64,000 nucleotides of DNA from assembly GCA_025331125.1 (NCBI GenBank), contig JAOALB010000077.1, forward strand, positions 62,001 through 126,000, in the 5' to 3' direction. Positions 38,651-48,812 of the stretch are shown piece by piece. This DNA is from Mycogone perniciosa (lineage: Eukaryota > Ascomycota > Sordariomycetes > Hypocreales > Hypocreaceae). The position numbers and the translations under genes are program-made. Position 1 is the first letter of the stretch. Each line of letters starts with the position of its first letter. The notes beneath the pieces were generated by a model. The model was not told where the DNA came from and did no database searches. It worked only from the letters and a program-made list of their open reading frames with translations.

Positions 38651-39937
38651 AGACTAGTCATTGATGTGCATAAGGCCAGCCCGTGGTTATTGCGGCTAAG
38701 CGCCGTTCACTGACAGCGCAACGTGATCTACTATTAATATGACAGCTCTCGTATCGGCTACGGATGGTGGAAGACTACTAGCACTATTAGGTATCTTACC
38801 GCTCACCTATGCAGATAAGCACCGGCCTTGTGACCGATCTTGAGCTCTTGACCTTGGGCCTGAAGATCAGGGTTGGGTACCGGCTTCAAGGCCCGAATTT
38901 TAGCTCCCGAGCCCCCAGTCGAGGAGAAAATATGACATACGAGTAGGCAAACCTTGATTCAGGCACACGCAACTAGTACTCAGCTATACTCGTACCATAG
39001 CATGTATACGTCATGTTGTCTGTTCTCAACGGGGGTTTGCTCATACTGAGCCGTTAGTATGTATGGTCTTCCCGTGTCTGATGGAGCATTCTGTGGCACA
39101 CTAATACTATCCTATAGAGGTTCTCAACAACTTGCGGGCCGCTTTAGGCTGACAGACGGTCCGTGCAAGAGCACATATCCAAATTTGGCAATTGTACTGA
39201 CGGGGCGTTTCTCTTCCACCAATCCATTATTTCTCCTCTGGGATGGTACGGCTTAATAGCCTGTAACTGAATGCAACTGCGTTAGGTTTCCACTGCCATG
39301 TGCTCCACCCAATCCCAGGCCCAAGACACAATAGTAAGGTAGTTGAGTGAGTTGAGAATTTTGACTCTTGCATGCAAGTGGACCTGATGACCTATGAGGT
39401 GTAAGCGTGCTTACTCGTCCCCATAGGGCGAGCTCGTGTTGTTCAGAGCGGTGGCGGGCACAGCGGCTACGATAAATTCACAATGGTCCTCCCAGCTTCA
39501 AGTTTTGAAGGTTGAAAGTTGTACGAAGCAATACGTGTACGCATCGACATAAGAGCCTCACCACGCCCACGTGTGGTGGGATCTGGTTTTTTATTAGCGT
39601 AGGATGGTATCCCCACAGATGCAGGTGAAATAACTAGCCCAGCACTCCAATAGTAGCATTGTGCCTTACATACGGTTACCGAGAAGGGCAGGAGATAGGT
39701 TCTAGCCAAGACAGCTCAAAATGGCATTCCCATAGAGGGAAGGTTGAATTCCAGAACAGGACACTCAGTCAACCACCCGCCCGCAAAAAGGACTAGCATG
39801 ATTCCATCGTCTAACCGTCGAATTCGTGGACTAAGTCAATGACCAAACTCCTATGCTTCAATGAGTTTAGGAAACTGTAGCCAGGAACTAATTCTCAGGA
39901 TCCTTCGGACCTGCTCCTTCATGCCAAGGAAGAAACT

Positions 39938-39952
39938 CGTCACGGAGTGACG
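39938..39952 (+). promoter_or_regulatory. CGTCAC-GGA-GTGACG inverted repeat
   Basis: Perfect 6-bp arms with a 3-nt spacer, about 280 bp upstream of the secreted-protein start, followed by two direct copies of TCGTCAGA. Could be an operator-like dimer site; the CGTCA/TGACG half-sites resemble bZIP/CRE-type targets. Inference only. Confidence 0.4.
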
Positions 39953-40060
39953 GATTTCGTCAGAGAGATCTCGTCAGACAGACCTCGCCAGAAGGCCTCC
40001 AGTATCGCGACTGAAGGTGATTGCCATGGTCCCTTGGTTGACAGGGGACTCAAGAAAAAG

Positions 40061-40066
40061 TATAAG
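40061..40066 (+). promoter_or_regulatory. Candidate TATA element of the secreted-protein gene
   Basis: TATAAG 170 bp upstream of the ATG at 40231. Confidence 0.35.
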
Positions 40067-40230
40067 TATGGCTCCCATTTCCGCCATGATCTGAGACAGA
40101 ACAGCAGCAAAAGCAACAACAACAACCACTACACTCTCAAGCTACACACTTCCTTATAAGTCCACCTCCAAACACACCCCCTCAAACACAACTATCTCCC
40201 ATCCTCGAAGAACTTCTTCCTTCATACACA

Positions 40231-40890
40231 ATGTTCTCCCTCAGCTCTCTCAGCCTCCTCCTCGCCGCCACGGCTTCCACTGTCTCGGCTGCCATCCTGC
40301 CACGTGATGGCACTGTCAGTGTCACTCCCCACGAGCAGTTCTCCTCTTCTGTCGGTGTTATCGGCTGCTACATCAACACCAACCGCGTGGCCTACTGGCC
40401 CGGGGCTGTTGACTGCAACAACATTTGCGTCAAGCTCTCCTACGGTGGTCGCAGCTTGACCGTCTTGAAGATCGACTCCTCGGCTGGTGCCCACGACATC
40501 TCCTACGATGCCTGGAACTACCTCATCTCTGGCAAGTCCGCCACCGAGAGCCCTCGCACCGGCGGTGGCTACAACATGCAGTGGGAATATGTCGACAACA
40601 GCCAGTGTGCTCAGCATCTTTACACTGGCAAGCTGCCTCTCACTGCATCCAACAGTGTCAACTTCGTTGCCAACTGCTTGAACCAGAAGAACAGCTGGGT
40701 CGCCCGCAACTACCAGTTCTACAACTTCCTCGACTCGCTGTGCCACTATGGCTGGGATGAGACTTGCACCCTCAACCTTCAGACTAGCAACCAGCCCAAG
40801 TGCCCCCACAAGCTCGGTGATGCCCACCAACCTACCGGCAAGGTCGTCAAGAACATCCAGTACGGAACTGGCAAGGTCTACGTTGCCTAA
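40231..40890 (+). CDS. Small secreted protein with double-psi beta-barrel (barwin/expansin-like) pattern
   Basis: Single exon, 219 residues. A clear signal peptide (MFSLSSLSLLLAATASTVSA) precedes a mature domain with eight cysteines (46, 62, 66, 126, 149, 171, 179, 191), so four disulfides are possible. The stretch CNNICVKLSYGGRSLTVLKIDSS..AHDISYDAWNYL follows the double-psi barrel pattern of a CVxVxYxG strand, a central Asp and an H-D-x-S turn, although the usual central Cys pair is Ser-Ser. Codon use strongly favours C-ending codons, and the leader is C/A-rich without ATGs close to the start; both suggest a highly expressed gene. A role in cell-wall or plant-polymer interaction is possible but not shown. 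A 202-codon ORF on the opposite strand is a shadow. Confidence 0.85.
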   Translation: MFSLSSLSLLLAATASTVSAAILPRDGTVSVTPHEQFSSSVGVIGCYINTNRVAYWPGAVDCNNICVKLSYGGRSLTVLKIDSSAGAHDISYDAWNYLISGKSATESPRTGGGYNMQWEYVDNSQCAQHLYTGKLPLTASNSVNFVANCLNQKNSWVARNYQFYNFLDSLCHYGWDETCTLNLQTSNQPKCPHKLGDAHQPTGKVVKNIQYGTGKVYVA

Positions 40891-41280
40891 GCAAGAGATG
40901 ATGAGTTAAATTGTATTACGAAACTGTCGAATGTATATAACCTTCTGGTCCATTTTTTTCTTCTATGATAGGTATTAGCCATCAATTGTACATAAAATAT
41001 TCTTCTCACTGAGCATCGCTTTTTTATTGTGACTTGTGATTGAGTGACCCTATTGCGAACTATCTTGTAACAGCAGCACACTACTAACACAGTGAGGGTA
41101 CACTGCTACAATCACCTTTATCGGAGCGAATAAAAATGAGAAAGACAACAATCTCACTAACGATGAGCTGCAATCTTATGAAAAGGAAGTAAAACAGCGC
41201 AGGTTTGATTAGAGTGGCACTACAGAGTAGTTAGGCAAATGATAACGCTAGGATGCGATAGATTGATGATGAGCCACTGA

Positions 41281-41366
41281 TAAAACTGTTGTACCTGGCC
41301 AGCAAAAGTGAAGTGTACACCTCAGCAATTGTCGCTGATAGTGTGGATTATATTTGCTGTGACAGC
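41281..41366 (+). repeat. Dispersed repeat, copy B
   Basis: Same orientation as 23111-23201, about 18 kb away. The longest shared runs include GCTGATAGTGTGG and GCAATTGT. Divergence suggests an old insertion pair. Confidence 0.7.
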
Positions 41367-41740
41367 TATGCAAATCCGGCTACTCCTATTCCCTGTATAA
41401 GACCCTATGCTTCTGTAAACACTATTTTGGGATATTCACATAGATGCAGATAACCATCCATGAATCTTTATAAACTCATAATTGGACATGTGATTTGTAA
41501 CGGGGAGATGTCTTGAATGACGAGTTTTTGGGTTTGATGGTCACGCGAAATCATGTTAAAGTGTCGTCACTGTGGGATTAGTGTGGAGGTGTACGAAGCA
41601 GTGAGGGGAGGTATTGATGGTTCTGAGAATCAAGATCGGGTCACATTGGTCCAGCAGAGCTGTAATGCGGCGGGAAGGGTGTGTGGGGGGGGATATCGCA
41701 CATAGAGTGTAGATAGTTAGGCGAGACCAGAACATGGCAT

Positions 41741-41765
41741 CTCATCTTGGCTAATCCAAGATGAG
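41741..41765. repeat. Perfect 10-bp inverted repeat (hairpin)
   Basis: CTCATCTTGG, then a 5-nt loop CTAAT, then CCAAGATGAG. Not near a recognised gene end. Could be a palindromic binding site or the centre of a degenerate mobile element. Confidence 0.7.
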
Positions 41766-44160
41766 GAGCTCACCCATCCAAGCTCTCATCGCTTCAAGTT
41801 GTTTGATAGGTAGTGCCAATCACATCCGACCAACACATCTATGAGCCACACATGCGTGACGTATACGCGATAGTGAAACAAGGACAAAGGGGGATCACTC
41901 TGGGGGTGGAGGCTCAGAACAGATCATGACTGGATGCAAAGAAATCCAAACAATTGTTTGTCCGATTACTCATACTCGGCCTGACCATACCTAGGGAGAA
42001 GCACGATGGGTGGAAGGCTAGATCATCAGGGTTGGGCCCGGCTGATGTCGTGCCTCTGCAGCCAGGTGGAGGAAACTAGACGGAAGCACGGTCAGTTTAA
42101 GCTGAATTCTGATTTCAAATTCTCTGAGAATTTTGAATTTTATGCCAAAAAATGCTAACTTAAGAAGAAAATAGGCGAAAATGGATACAATATGCAAAGA
42201 TATCTTTCTGTGGCGTGTCAGTGAAAGCTTATATGCAGTACCCTCCGTGGCGTACATACATTCGATGGAACCCGCATACATGTGCATAGATATGAACTTT
42301 AAGAATCTGGAGGGTCTGGCGGCTCAGGCCATGGACGATAGGCACGCCAGAGAAAGAAGGTTCTGGCACGGGTACTGCAAGATCAGGGGGATAAAGGGAA
42401 GGTATCTTTTCAGGGTCCGTAACAGTCAATGGCTCCATGTTGCTAACAAAGTCGTTGAATCTTAAGGTTTAGTACCTTCAAACAATCCCACAACCGCTCG
42501 AAACAGTGTCTACATATAAACATGCACAGTTACCCTGCGTGCGTAGTCGTCTGCCACAAACTTATTCATAAAGCTTAAGATTTCAACGTCGATCCGGGCA
42601 ACGGGCTCCAGAAACCACATTCAAACACAGGGCGCAGAATTACGTATGAGCAATTGATTTTCAATCCAGAAGCCTTTTCAATGAACAGAAGGGGAAAAAA
42701 CCCAGCGTATGGATGGATTCTGGTCTCATGGCTAGAAATGATGCCTTGGAAGCTACGGCATAGATTAAGACTTGCCGTCTTAAAGGGTAGTAGTGGCTTT
42801 TGAGATGGATACCCCCCCTCAGTAATCAGTAATTATGGGTGAATGGAGAGATCATGTGGCATCGAATTTGCAAAATCTTTGAAAAAGATGTCCATCACCC
42901 CTCAGCATCTGCTCCTTCCCATGACTTGCACACAATACAGCAAGGTGTGTGTTTTCTTTTGGTGTCAAAGTATATCAGTACTGCCCCGTAGCTCAATGTA
43001 AGTGACAGAGTGTTTATTTTTGGCGTGTCTGTCTGGATACAGAGTGGCGGCGTTCATCAAAGTTCTTCCTTCAATATTCAAAAGATTTGGGCGTTGTCAC
43101 CCCTGGGCACACAAACGGCGATTGCAAAAATGATAGATACAAATTTTACAAAGACAACTATACTGATTTAGTCTTATAATGAATATTATTCAAAATTCGA
43201 AATCATAACGCCAGAAGCAGGGTCCAAAAAGCGAAAAGCCTCCATCTCCATAGTTACAACATCAGGCTCTACCATCCCACCAGCCTTCCTTCCACGCCTG
43301 CGTCGTCATGTCGTGGAAACTTCTAGTCTTCGTCTGCCTGATTAAATGAGTGCATACATTGGAAAAGTGTATCGCATAATTCTCATCAACAAGTCACGCG
43401 TTCAGATGAGTTTTCTAGCGGCAGCAGTCCATATTTTCTACTGCAGGATAGATCTTGGTTGTGGTATCAAGATGCAAGAAAAAGCATGTTTCTACACTTG
43501 AGATGCTTTTAAAAATTGTTAAAGAGCAACCTAAAATCCAGTAGAAACACCTGTGATGGGTATCCTTTTGGTTATTTGGTTGTTCAGGGCAGGAGCCGAT
43601 CATCCCTTTACCCCTATCAAGTACGGAGCAGGAGACACTCGAAATTAGGTACAAAGCGGTTATCAATGTGTCGTATAAGAGTTTTCCTAACCTTTAAAAC
43701 GACCTGAAATTGCCCCTGCAGTAGATTCCTGAAACGAGCCGCGTACTGTGCCGTGCCATTCACAACACATGGCCGATGTCCCCACGACTTACCTTGCATG
43801 TTTCCACCCTGCCATACCCATCTTTCTGCAGTAGTCATGCCTTTGGCTTTCATATTCCCGTCCATTTTCTAGGAAGGAACTCAATTGTGAGAAAATGTAT
43901 GCAGCTTTTGCTTTTAGTACATAAGCCGAAGAGGATTTTTCGGAAATCTTACCAGAGAGGCTGCTGGCGCAACATAAATCTCAGTAAAAGGGCTTTTTCT
44001 TGCAGATGAATTGACTTTTTACTTCAATCACTCAACTCAAATGGAAAACCCAATGTTCTGAGAACCAGAAAACCCTCTCGGCGGATGGGTATACATTAAT
44101 CTGGCCTCCCCCCATCCTACTCGAACTTCTCATCAGAACAAGAGATCATCTTGTCTTGAA

Positions 44161-44166
44161 TATAAA
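44161..44166 (+). promoter_or_regulatory. Probable TATA box of the WOPR gene
   Basis: TATAAA 137 bp upstream of the ATG at 44298, in an AT-rich promoter. Confidence 0.5.
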
Positions 44167-44297
44167 GTTTATAACAACTTGAGTTGTGTTACTTCTATAA
44201 GGGTCTAATTACTTCTCTTATACTCTTCACCCAAGCAATCTTGTATTAAGTCAACTACACCTGAGTCTGGTCTTTGTTTTTGTTTCATGTGCTCATC

Positions 44298-45536
44298 ATG
44301 GACACTTACACTCCAACCACTCGGGGCATTCCCCTTTGTATCTCTGATGTCCTGAAGGTCGTTGAGGCATGCCTGCAAGGTCAACTCCCACTGAATACTC
44401 GACGCTTCAACAGCACAGCCCGCAACCTCATCCAGAGTGGGGACATCTTCGTCGTCAGAACCAATGACGTCTCCCGCTGGACTGACGGCATCAATTGGGG
44501 ACCCAGCCGTATTTACGGCAGTTTCCTCGTCTACCGCCAGCTCGAGGACGATGTCCGGTCTGCGGGCAAGGTGGCGGCCCGCGCCGTCCGTCAAGGCAAA
44601 AAGAACTCGGAGGAGAGATGCCGCGACCACTGGGACGAGCTGGCCCGAATCATTGAACATCCTTACATGAAAGACGGCCTGTTGAAAATTACCATGAACA
44701 TTCCCATTGTAAAGGAGGGCATTGAGGACGGTTACCGTCTCATTTGCTACTACTTGCGACGAGAAATCCCCAACCGGTATGCCAATCGCGTCACAACGCT
44801 GCAAAGCTGGTTGAAGAACGTCACGCCCCGTAGCGAACTTTTTGGGAAAAATAACTACACCGAGAAGTCGGATTATCTGTATCCGGCTTCGAAGTTCTCT
44901 TCCCCTTCCATGCCAGCCTCACAGCCCTCTTCAGAGCCACAGCCATTGTCAGCGTCGCCGACTGATATCGCGGCTATTCCGCAGGTTGATTTTGCTCCCA
45001 TGCAAGAGCAAACCCAGGAGGAGGGACCTACAATGTTGGGTCCTGAAGACACACTGTTTGGTCCTGAGGGGAGCCTCGTTTCCGCGTATCTCGACCTGCT
45101 GCAGACTGCTTCCCAGACGGGACCTCAGATGGCGCCCCAGCTGCCTGTTCAGACGCTCGATCCAGCTGCTCTTCATCAGCCTCAAGCGTCCTTGGAGGAA
45201 ACCTCTCCGTTCTCAATGGCCGATAATATCTGGCAGCCAGAGCAATACATGGCTCAGGGACCCGATACCTCGCCAGTCCCAGTGGCCGATAATATCTGGC
45301 AGCTACAGCAATACATGGCTCAGGGACCTGACACCTCGCCAGTCCTAATGGCTGATACTGTCTGGCAGCCAGAGCAATACGTGGCTCAGGGATCTGACAC
45401 CTCACCAGTCCCAGTGGCTGATAATATCTGGCAGCTACAGCAATACATGGCTCAGGGACCCGATACCTCTCTGGAGCCGTGGCCTGTCACTGGTTTTGGT
45501 CCCTCCTGGTTGGATGAGGCGATGGAGACAATGTAA
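44298..45536 (+). CDS. WOPR-domain transcription regulator (Gti1/Pac2/Wor1 family) with C-terminal repeats
   Basis: Single exon, 412 residues. The N-terminal half carries both WOPR modules: MDTYTPTTRGIPL..RRFNSTARNLIQSGDIFVVRTND..RWTDGINWGPSR.YGSFLVYRQL (about 1-90), then LLKITMNIPI..GYRLICYYLRREIPNRYANRV (about 130-170). The family comprises DNA-binding master switches of morphology, effectors and secondary metabolism. The C-terminal half is Pro/Gln/Ser-rich and ends in four 22-residue repeats. At 412 residues with two compact WOPR modules it is shorter than many Wor1/Ryp1-type members, so a Pac2-like or lineage-specific paralogue is possible. An apparent upstream start is a TTG; 44298 is the first ATG in frame. 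It is isolated between 3.4 kb and 1.5 kb of AT-rich DNA. Confidence 0.92.
   Translation: MDTYTPTTRGIPLCISDVLKVVEACLQGQLPLNTRRFNSTARNLIQSGDIFVVRTNDVSRWTDGINWGPSRIYGSFLVYRQLEDDVRSAGKVAARAVRQGKKNSEERCRDHWDELARIIEHPYMKDGLLKITMNIPIVKEGIEDGYRLICYYLRREIPNRYANRVTTLQSWLKNVTPRSELFGKNNYTEKSDYLYPASKFSSPSMPASQPSSEPQPLSASPTDIAAIPQVDFAPMQEQTQEEGPTMLGPEDTLFGPEGSLVSAYLDLLQTASQTGPQMAPQLPVQTLDPAALHQPQASLEETSPFSMADNIWQPEQYMAQGPDTSPVPVADNIWQLQQYMAQGPDTSPVLMADTVWQPEQYVAQGSDTSPVPVADNIWQLQQYMAQGPDTSLEPWPVTGFGPSWLDEAMETM
45216..45473 (+). repeat. Four 66-bp in-frame tandem repeats in the WOPR gene
   Basis: Units start at 45216, 45282, 45348 and 45414, each encoding about 22 residues of the form ADNIWQ.(Q/E)QYMAQGPDTSPV. 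Units 1 and 3 share WQPEQY while 2 and 4 share WQLQQYMAQGPDTS, so the array looks like a 132-bp dimer that was duplicated. Confidence 0.95.
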
Positions 45537-46375
45537 GAAAAGTTTCCTTTTCTGGCACACAAACTTGGACGGCCTATTTGCCAAGGGCAATGGGATAAAG
45601 TTCCTGGGAAAAGTTTTGTGATTGCACTTCTGCCTATGCTTATGGTTTTATCACTGTATCATTATGTTTATCACGTGTATTAGTATCACCATGTGTATTG
45701 TTTTTTTTATTTCTTGCTTATCGTGTATTCTTATGGCTCATTTCAAGGGCCCTCACATACACGTGTTCTTCACGTCTTATATATTTCTTTCTCATTATAT
45801 ATTTCCTGTCAAGCCGGGTTGGATATACCACTTTGGTTTGTTACAGTACACTGATTCACAGGAGATCATTGCTCCATAACATACATAGATAAATAGCAAA
45901 AAAATGTGTAAAAAATGCCTGTCTCCATATACCTCGTAGACTACGTGATTTCTATTCGACATGATCATCTGACTTCTTTAGCAATGTATAACAATGTGGG
46001 TTTTCAGACCGACTGTCCCAGAATCACCGAATAGTTGTGGGTCGTCTTATAAATCCGGGATGCTGAGGTTCCCACAAAGCAGCCTGGACGTAATTAGGGA
46101 AATCAATAGTTGGATATACATATGACTAGCTCGGGCGTACGGATGAGGATCAAGTTAGTCGACTGCTTTTATATCTACATGATACGCGTTTTCGCTACTA
46201 ATGCCAATTGCTTGGCCGCAGCGTATCTACAGCCCGAGATGCCTCACCTCACAGTAGTGCTATCAAGTTAGTTACATCTCATGTATGAATGGCCAATCAA
46301 GACAGCTTCGGTTAATCATATGTGGCGACCTCGACGGTGTTAGTCTCTACTCCTCCATGGCATTTTCTCCATATT

Positions 46376-46432
46376 TTGTTTTCTCCATATCTCAGCTCCA
46401 TATCTCTGCTGCGTATCTCTGCTGCTCCATAA
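46376..46432 (+). repeat. CTCCATATCTC imperfect tandem repeats
   Basis: Several imperfect copies of a 13-18 bp phrase (CTCCATATCTCAG, CTCCATATCTCTGCTG, CGTATCTCTGCTG). Each contains TATCT, the reverse of AGATA, so they could be GATA-factor sites upstream of a transport gene; spacing and function unproven. Confidence 0.5.
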
Positions 46433-46640
46433 TGAAGATCTGGGGATGGCAGTTGGTGTTGGCGTTGGCGTGAACACCCCATGGGGCGGGTGTCAATTTA
46501 GCGGATGCTAGGCCCTGCCAACCCTGTAGGCCTCCTGTAGGCCCTGTCCATAGCAACCGATTTCACGGCTAGGCTAGGGATTCGGGGGGTCAGCAGCCTT
46601 AACACGGAGGAAATAACACATCACAATGGTGGCTTGAAGG

Positions 46641-46719
46641 CTGGGGCCGAGGCCATTCACTATTAATTAGCCGACAGCCTGACGCTCGCGTCTTTTCCAG
46701 AAGCAGCAAAAGATACGCC
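46641..46719 (+). promoter_or_regulatory. Shared promoter blocks upstream of the UNC93-like gene
   Basis: CTGGGGCCGAGGCCAT (46641), CGACAGCC (46672) and GCAAAAGATACGCC (46706-46719). All three recur upstream of the amidase gene (49471-49575), the last one as an exact 14-mer. The 14-mer ends 323 bp before the UNC93-like start codon. Confidence 0.5.
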
Positions 46720-47041
46720 GGCAGTGATAGGCGCAGTGGCCCTGAAGGGGCCTAGAGGGCGCCTAAAGGGCTGGTGGTTGCGGGCGCCAGCGAGTCAAGG
46801 AACTAACAGTCACCTAGACTCTAAGCCGAGAAATGTTTCAGCCACGAGATGAACGACATTTCCATTGATTGCATCGCCTTGTCCGAAGCACGAGTTAGTT
46901 ATCATGACTGTGTCGCCCAGCGCCATTCGTTGCTGAAGGGCCGTGACTTTTGCTCAACCATCTCAACTGTGTTCTTGTCTTCAGCATTGATTGGATCGAT
47001 CCCTGCTGTCTCAGCTATCTCAGCTCTCTCTGCTGCCCATC

Positions 47042-48812
47042 ATGGCCGTTACCGACGTGTCCGTGGCCGTTGAGGCGCAACAACGCCAGCCTTTGTCTAC
47101 ATGGCGATGGAACTCGTGCGTGCTCAGCCGTTCTTTTTCTTCCTTTTGCGACGCAAACACACTGACTGACATGAGCATCTTGCTAGGCCATTCGTGCAGA
47201 CCATCTTGGTCGGCTTTGTCTTGTTCTGCAATCCTGGCACGTATCTCGCCATGACCGGCCTCGGAGCCGGAGGCAAGCAGCCGCAGCTCATCGGCATTGT
47301 CAACCAGGCCAATGTCATTCTCTACTGCTTGTTTGGCGCATCCGGAATTCTCGGAGGCAGTATTATCAACAAGATTGGACCGCGATATTCACTGATGATC
47401 GGCGCCTCTGGCTACCCCATCTATGCCGGATCACTGTGGTAAGTTTGCCATTTCTCACCCAGCAAAACTGGACATGGGATGCTGACGACGAAATTTGATA
47501 GGTGGATTGACAAGGGGCAAGGCACTTGGTTCGTGCTCTTTGCTGGTGCATGGCTGGGTCTCTCTGCAGGCCTTCTCTGGGCTACCCAAGGCACGTTCAC
47601 CTCAAACCCGTGAATTCTCTTCCCCCAATGCCAACTAACACACGACGTCAGGTTACATCACGACGTGCTATCCCACTGAGTCGGAAAAGGGAAAGTATAT
47701 CGCCACCTCCTGGGTTTTAAACGCCTTCGGCTCCGTGACTGGCGCAGGTCAGTTCTCTCCCTCCTGCATATCAGCCTCAATCTGACCAGATGCTAACCTG
47801 ATGCAGCCATTGTCTTGGGCGTTACTGTTAATAACACTTCGATCTCTGGAGTCCCCCCCTCAGTCTACATCACTTTCATCTGTCTTGAATGCTTTGGCCT
47901 CCTCATTGCAGGTCTGCTCTTGGATCCGGCGAAGCTTCTGCGAAATGATGGCCGCCCCATCGCTTCATTCACTCCTCTTTCGTGGTTGGACGAGCTCAAG
48001 GCTCTCGGAAAGACCATGCTAGAACCCAAGATGGCACTCATCACCCTCTCCATCTACAGTAGTGAGATGTATCTGTCCCTCACCGGTGCATTCAACGCCT
48101 GGTATTTTAATGCTAGGACGCGATCTTTGGCCAATGTAGGTTCAATGCACCACCCTCATATGCAAACGTCCTCTCTCTAATAACCATGTAGTTGGGTTAC
48201 TGGATCTTTCAAGTTATCGGAGCGCTGGCGATTGCGTGGGTTTGCGACTCCAAACTCATTGGCACACGTCGTCGCCGCGCCTTCACTGCTGGTGCCTTCA
48301 CTGCTGTGGTCGTTGGTGGCACTTGGATTGCCATGATCTCGTTCCTTACCGTGAACAACGTTGATCGAAACAATGCCCCGGAAGCTGTGGACTGGACAGA
48401 TACCGCACGGTTCGCTGGGCCTTTCGTCATCTACATCTTCTTCGGTGCATGCTATCCGATCTTCCAGAACTTCCACCACTGGACCTACAGCACCTTCTCC
48501 AATGAACCTCATGTTTTGGCTCGATACAGTGGCTATTTCAAGGGTTTCCAAGCTTTTGGTACGGCGACGGCTTTTGGTATCGACACACATGGCACACAAT
48601 TCATCAGTGAAGCTGGCGCCTACTTCTCACTGATGATGGCCGGTTTGGGTCTCACCATGGTCAGTATCTACTACTACACAGCCAACACGAAATACGGCCA
48701 GGAGGAAGGTGTGGTTGTTCCTGAGGCATTCGATTCTGTGGTTGGGATACCCACACACGACAGTTCGAGCCTTCAGAATGAATCTACGACTGGAACTGAT
48801 GAGAAGAAGTAA
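47042..48812 (+). CDS. UNC93-like (DUF895/MFS-fold) membrane protein
   Basis: Six exons: 47042..47115, 47187..47438, 47502..47590, 47652..47747, 47807..48135 and 48192..48812; phases close to give 486 residues. The third intron requires a GC donor (CAAG|GCACGT) with a normal CAG acceptor. About eleven hydrophobic spans are visible, with UNC93-family landmarks NPGTYLAMTGLGAGG, the NKIGPRYSLMIGASGYPIYAGSLW loop and a later Tyr/Phe-rich AYFSLMMAGLGLTMVSIYYY span. The family has the major-facilitator fold; fungal members are predicted plasma-membrane or endosomal proteins with unknown cargo. It sits upstream of an amidase whose promoter shares sequence blocks with its own, suggesting co-regulation. 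Confidence 0.9.

Larger units (their letters stand above)
37409..40230. other. 2.8-kb intergenic region
   Basis: No supportable gene. Contains GTAC-heptamer copies at 38540 and 38634, AT-rich sequence at 37540-37740, and the promoter of the secreted-protein gene from about 39.9 kb (hairpin at 39938, TATAAG at 40061, CA-rich leader). Confidence 0.5.
40891..44297. other. 3.4-kb AT-rich intergenic region
   Basis: No convincing gene. Holds the second copy of the dispersed repeat (41281-41366), a perfect hairpin at 41741 and long AT-rich stretches. On the minus strand, 43190-43310 has a 39-codon open frame with protein-like composition ending at 43195, but it lacks a start or neighbours and may be chance or a gene relic. 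Confidence 0.5.
45537..47041. other. 1.5-kb intergenic region upstream of the UNC93-like gene
   Basis: The left part is T-rich WOPR 3' UTR. 46350-46435 has repeated CTCCATATCTC/GCGTATCTCTGCTG phrases. 46500-46760 is GC-richer and shares blocks with the amidase promoter. Confidence 0.5.

Noticed and set aside
40222..40830. 202-codon ORF antisense to the secreted-protein gene
   Set aside because: It is produced by the strong C-ending codon bias of the sense gene; composition is Val/Gly/Ala-rich with no motif.
42181..42465. 94-codon ORF in the AT-rich region
   Set aside because: No motif, isolated, no promoter-like sequence; likely chance.
44205..44804. 199-codon minus-strand ORF over the WOPR gene
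   Set aside because: Antisense shadow of the conserved WOPR exon.
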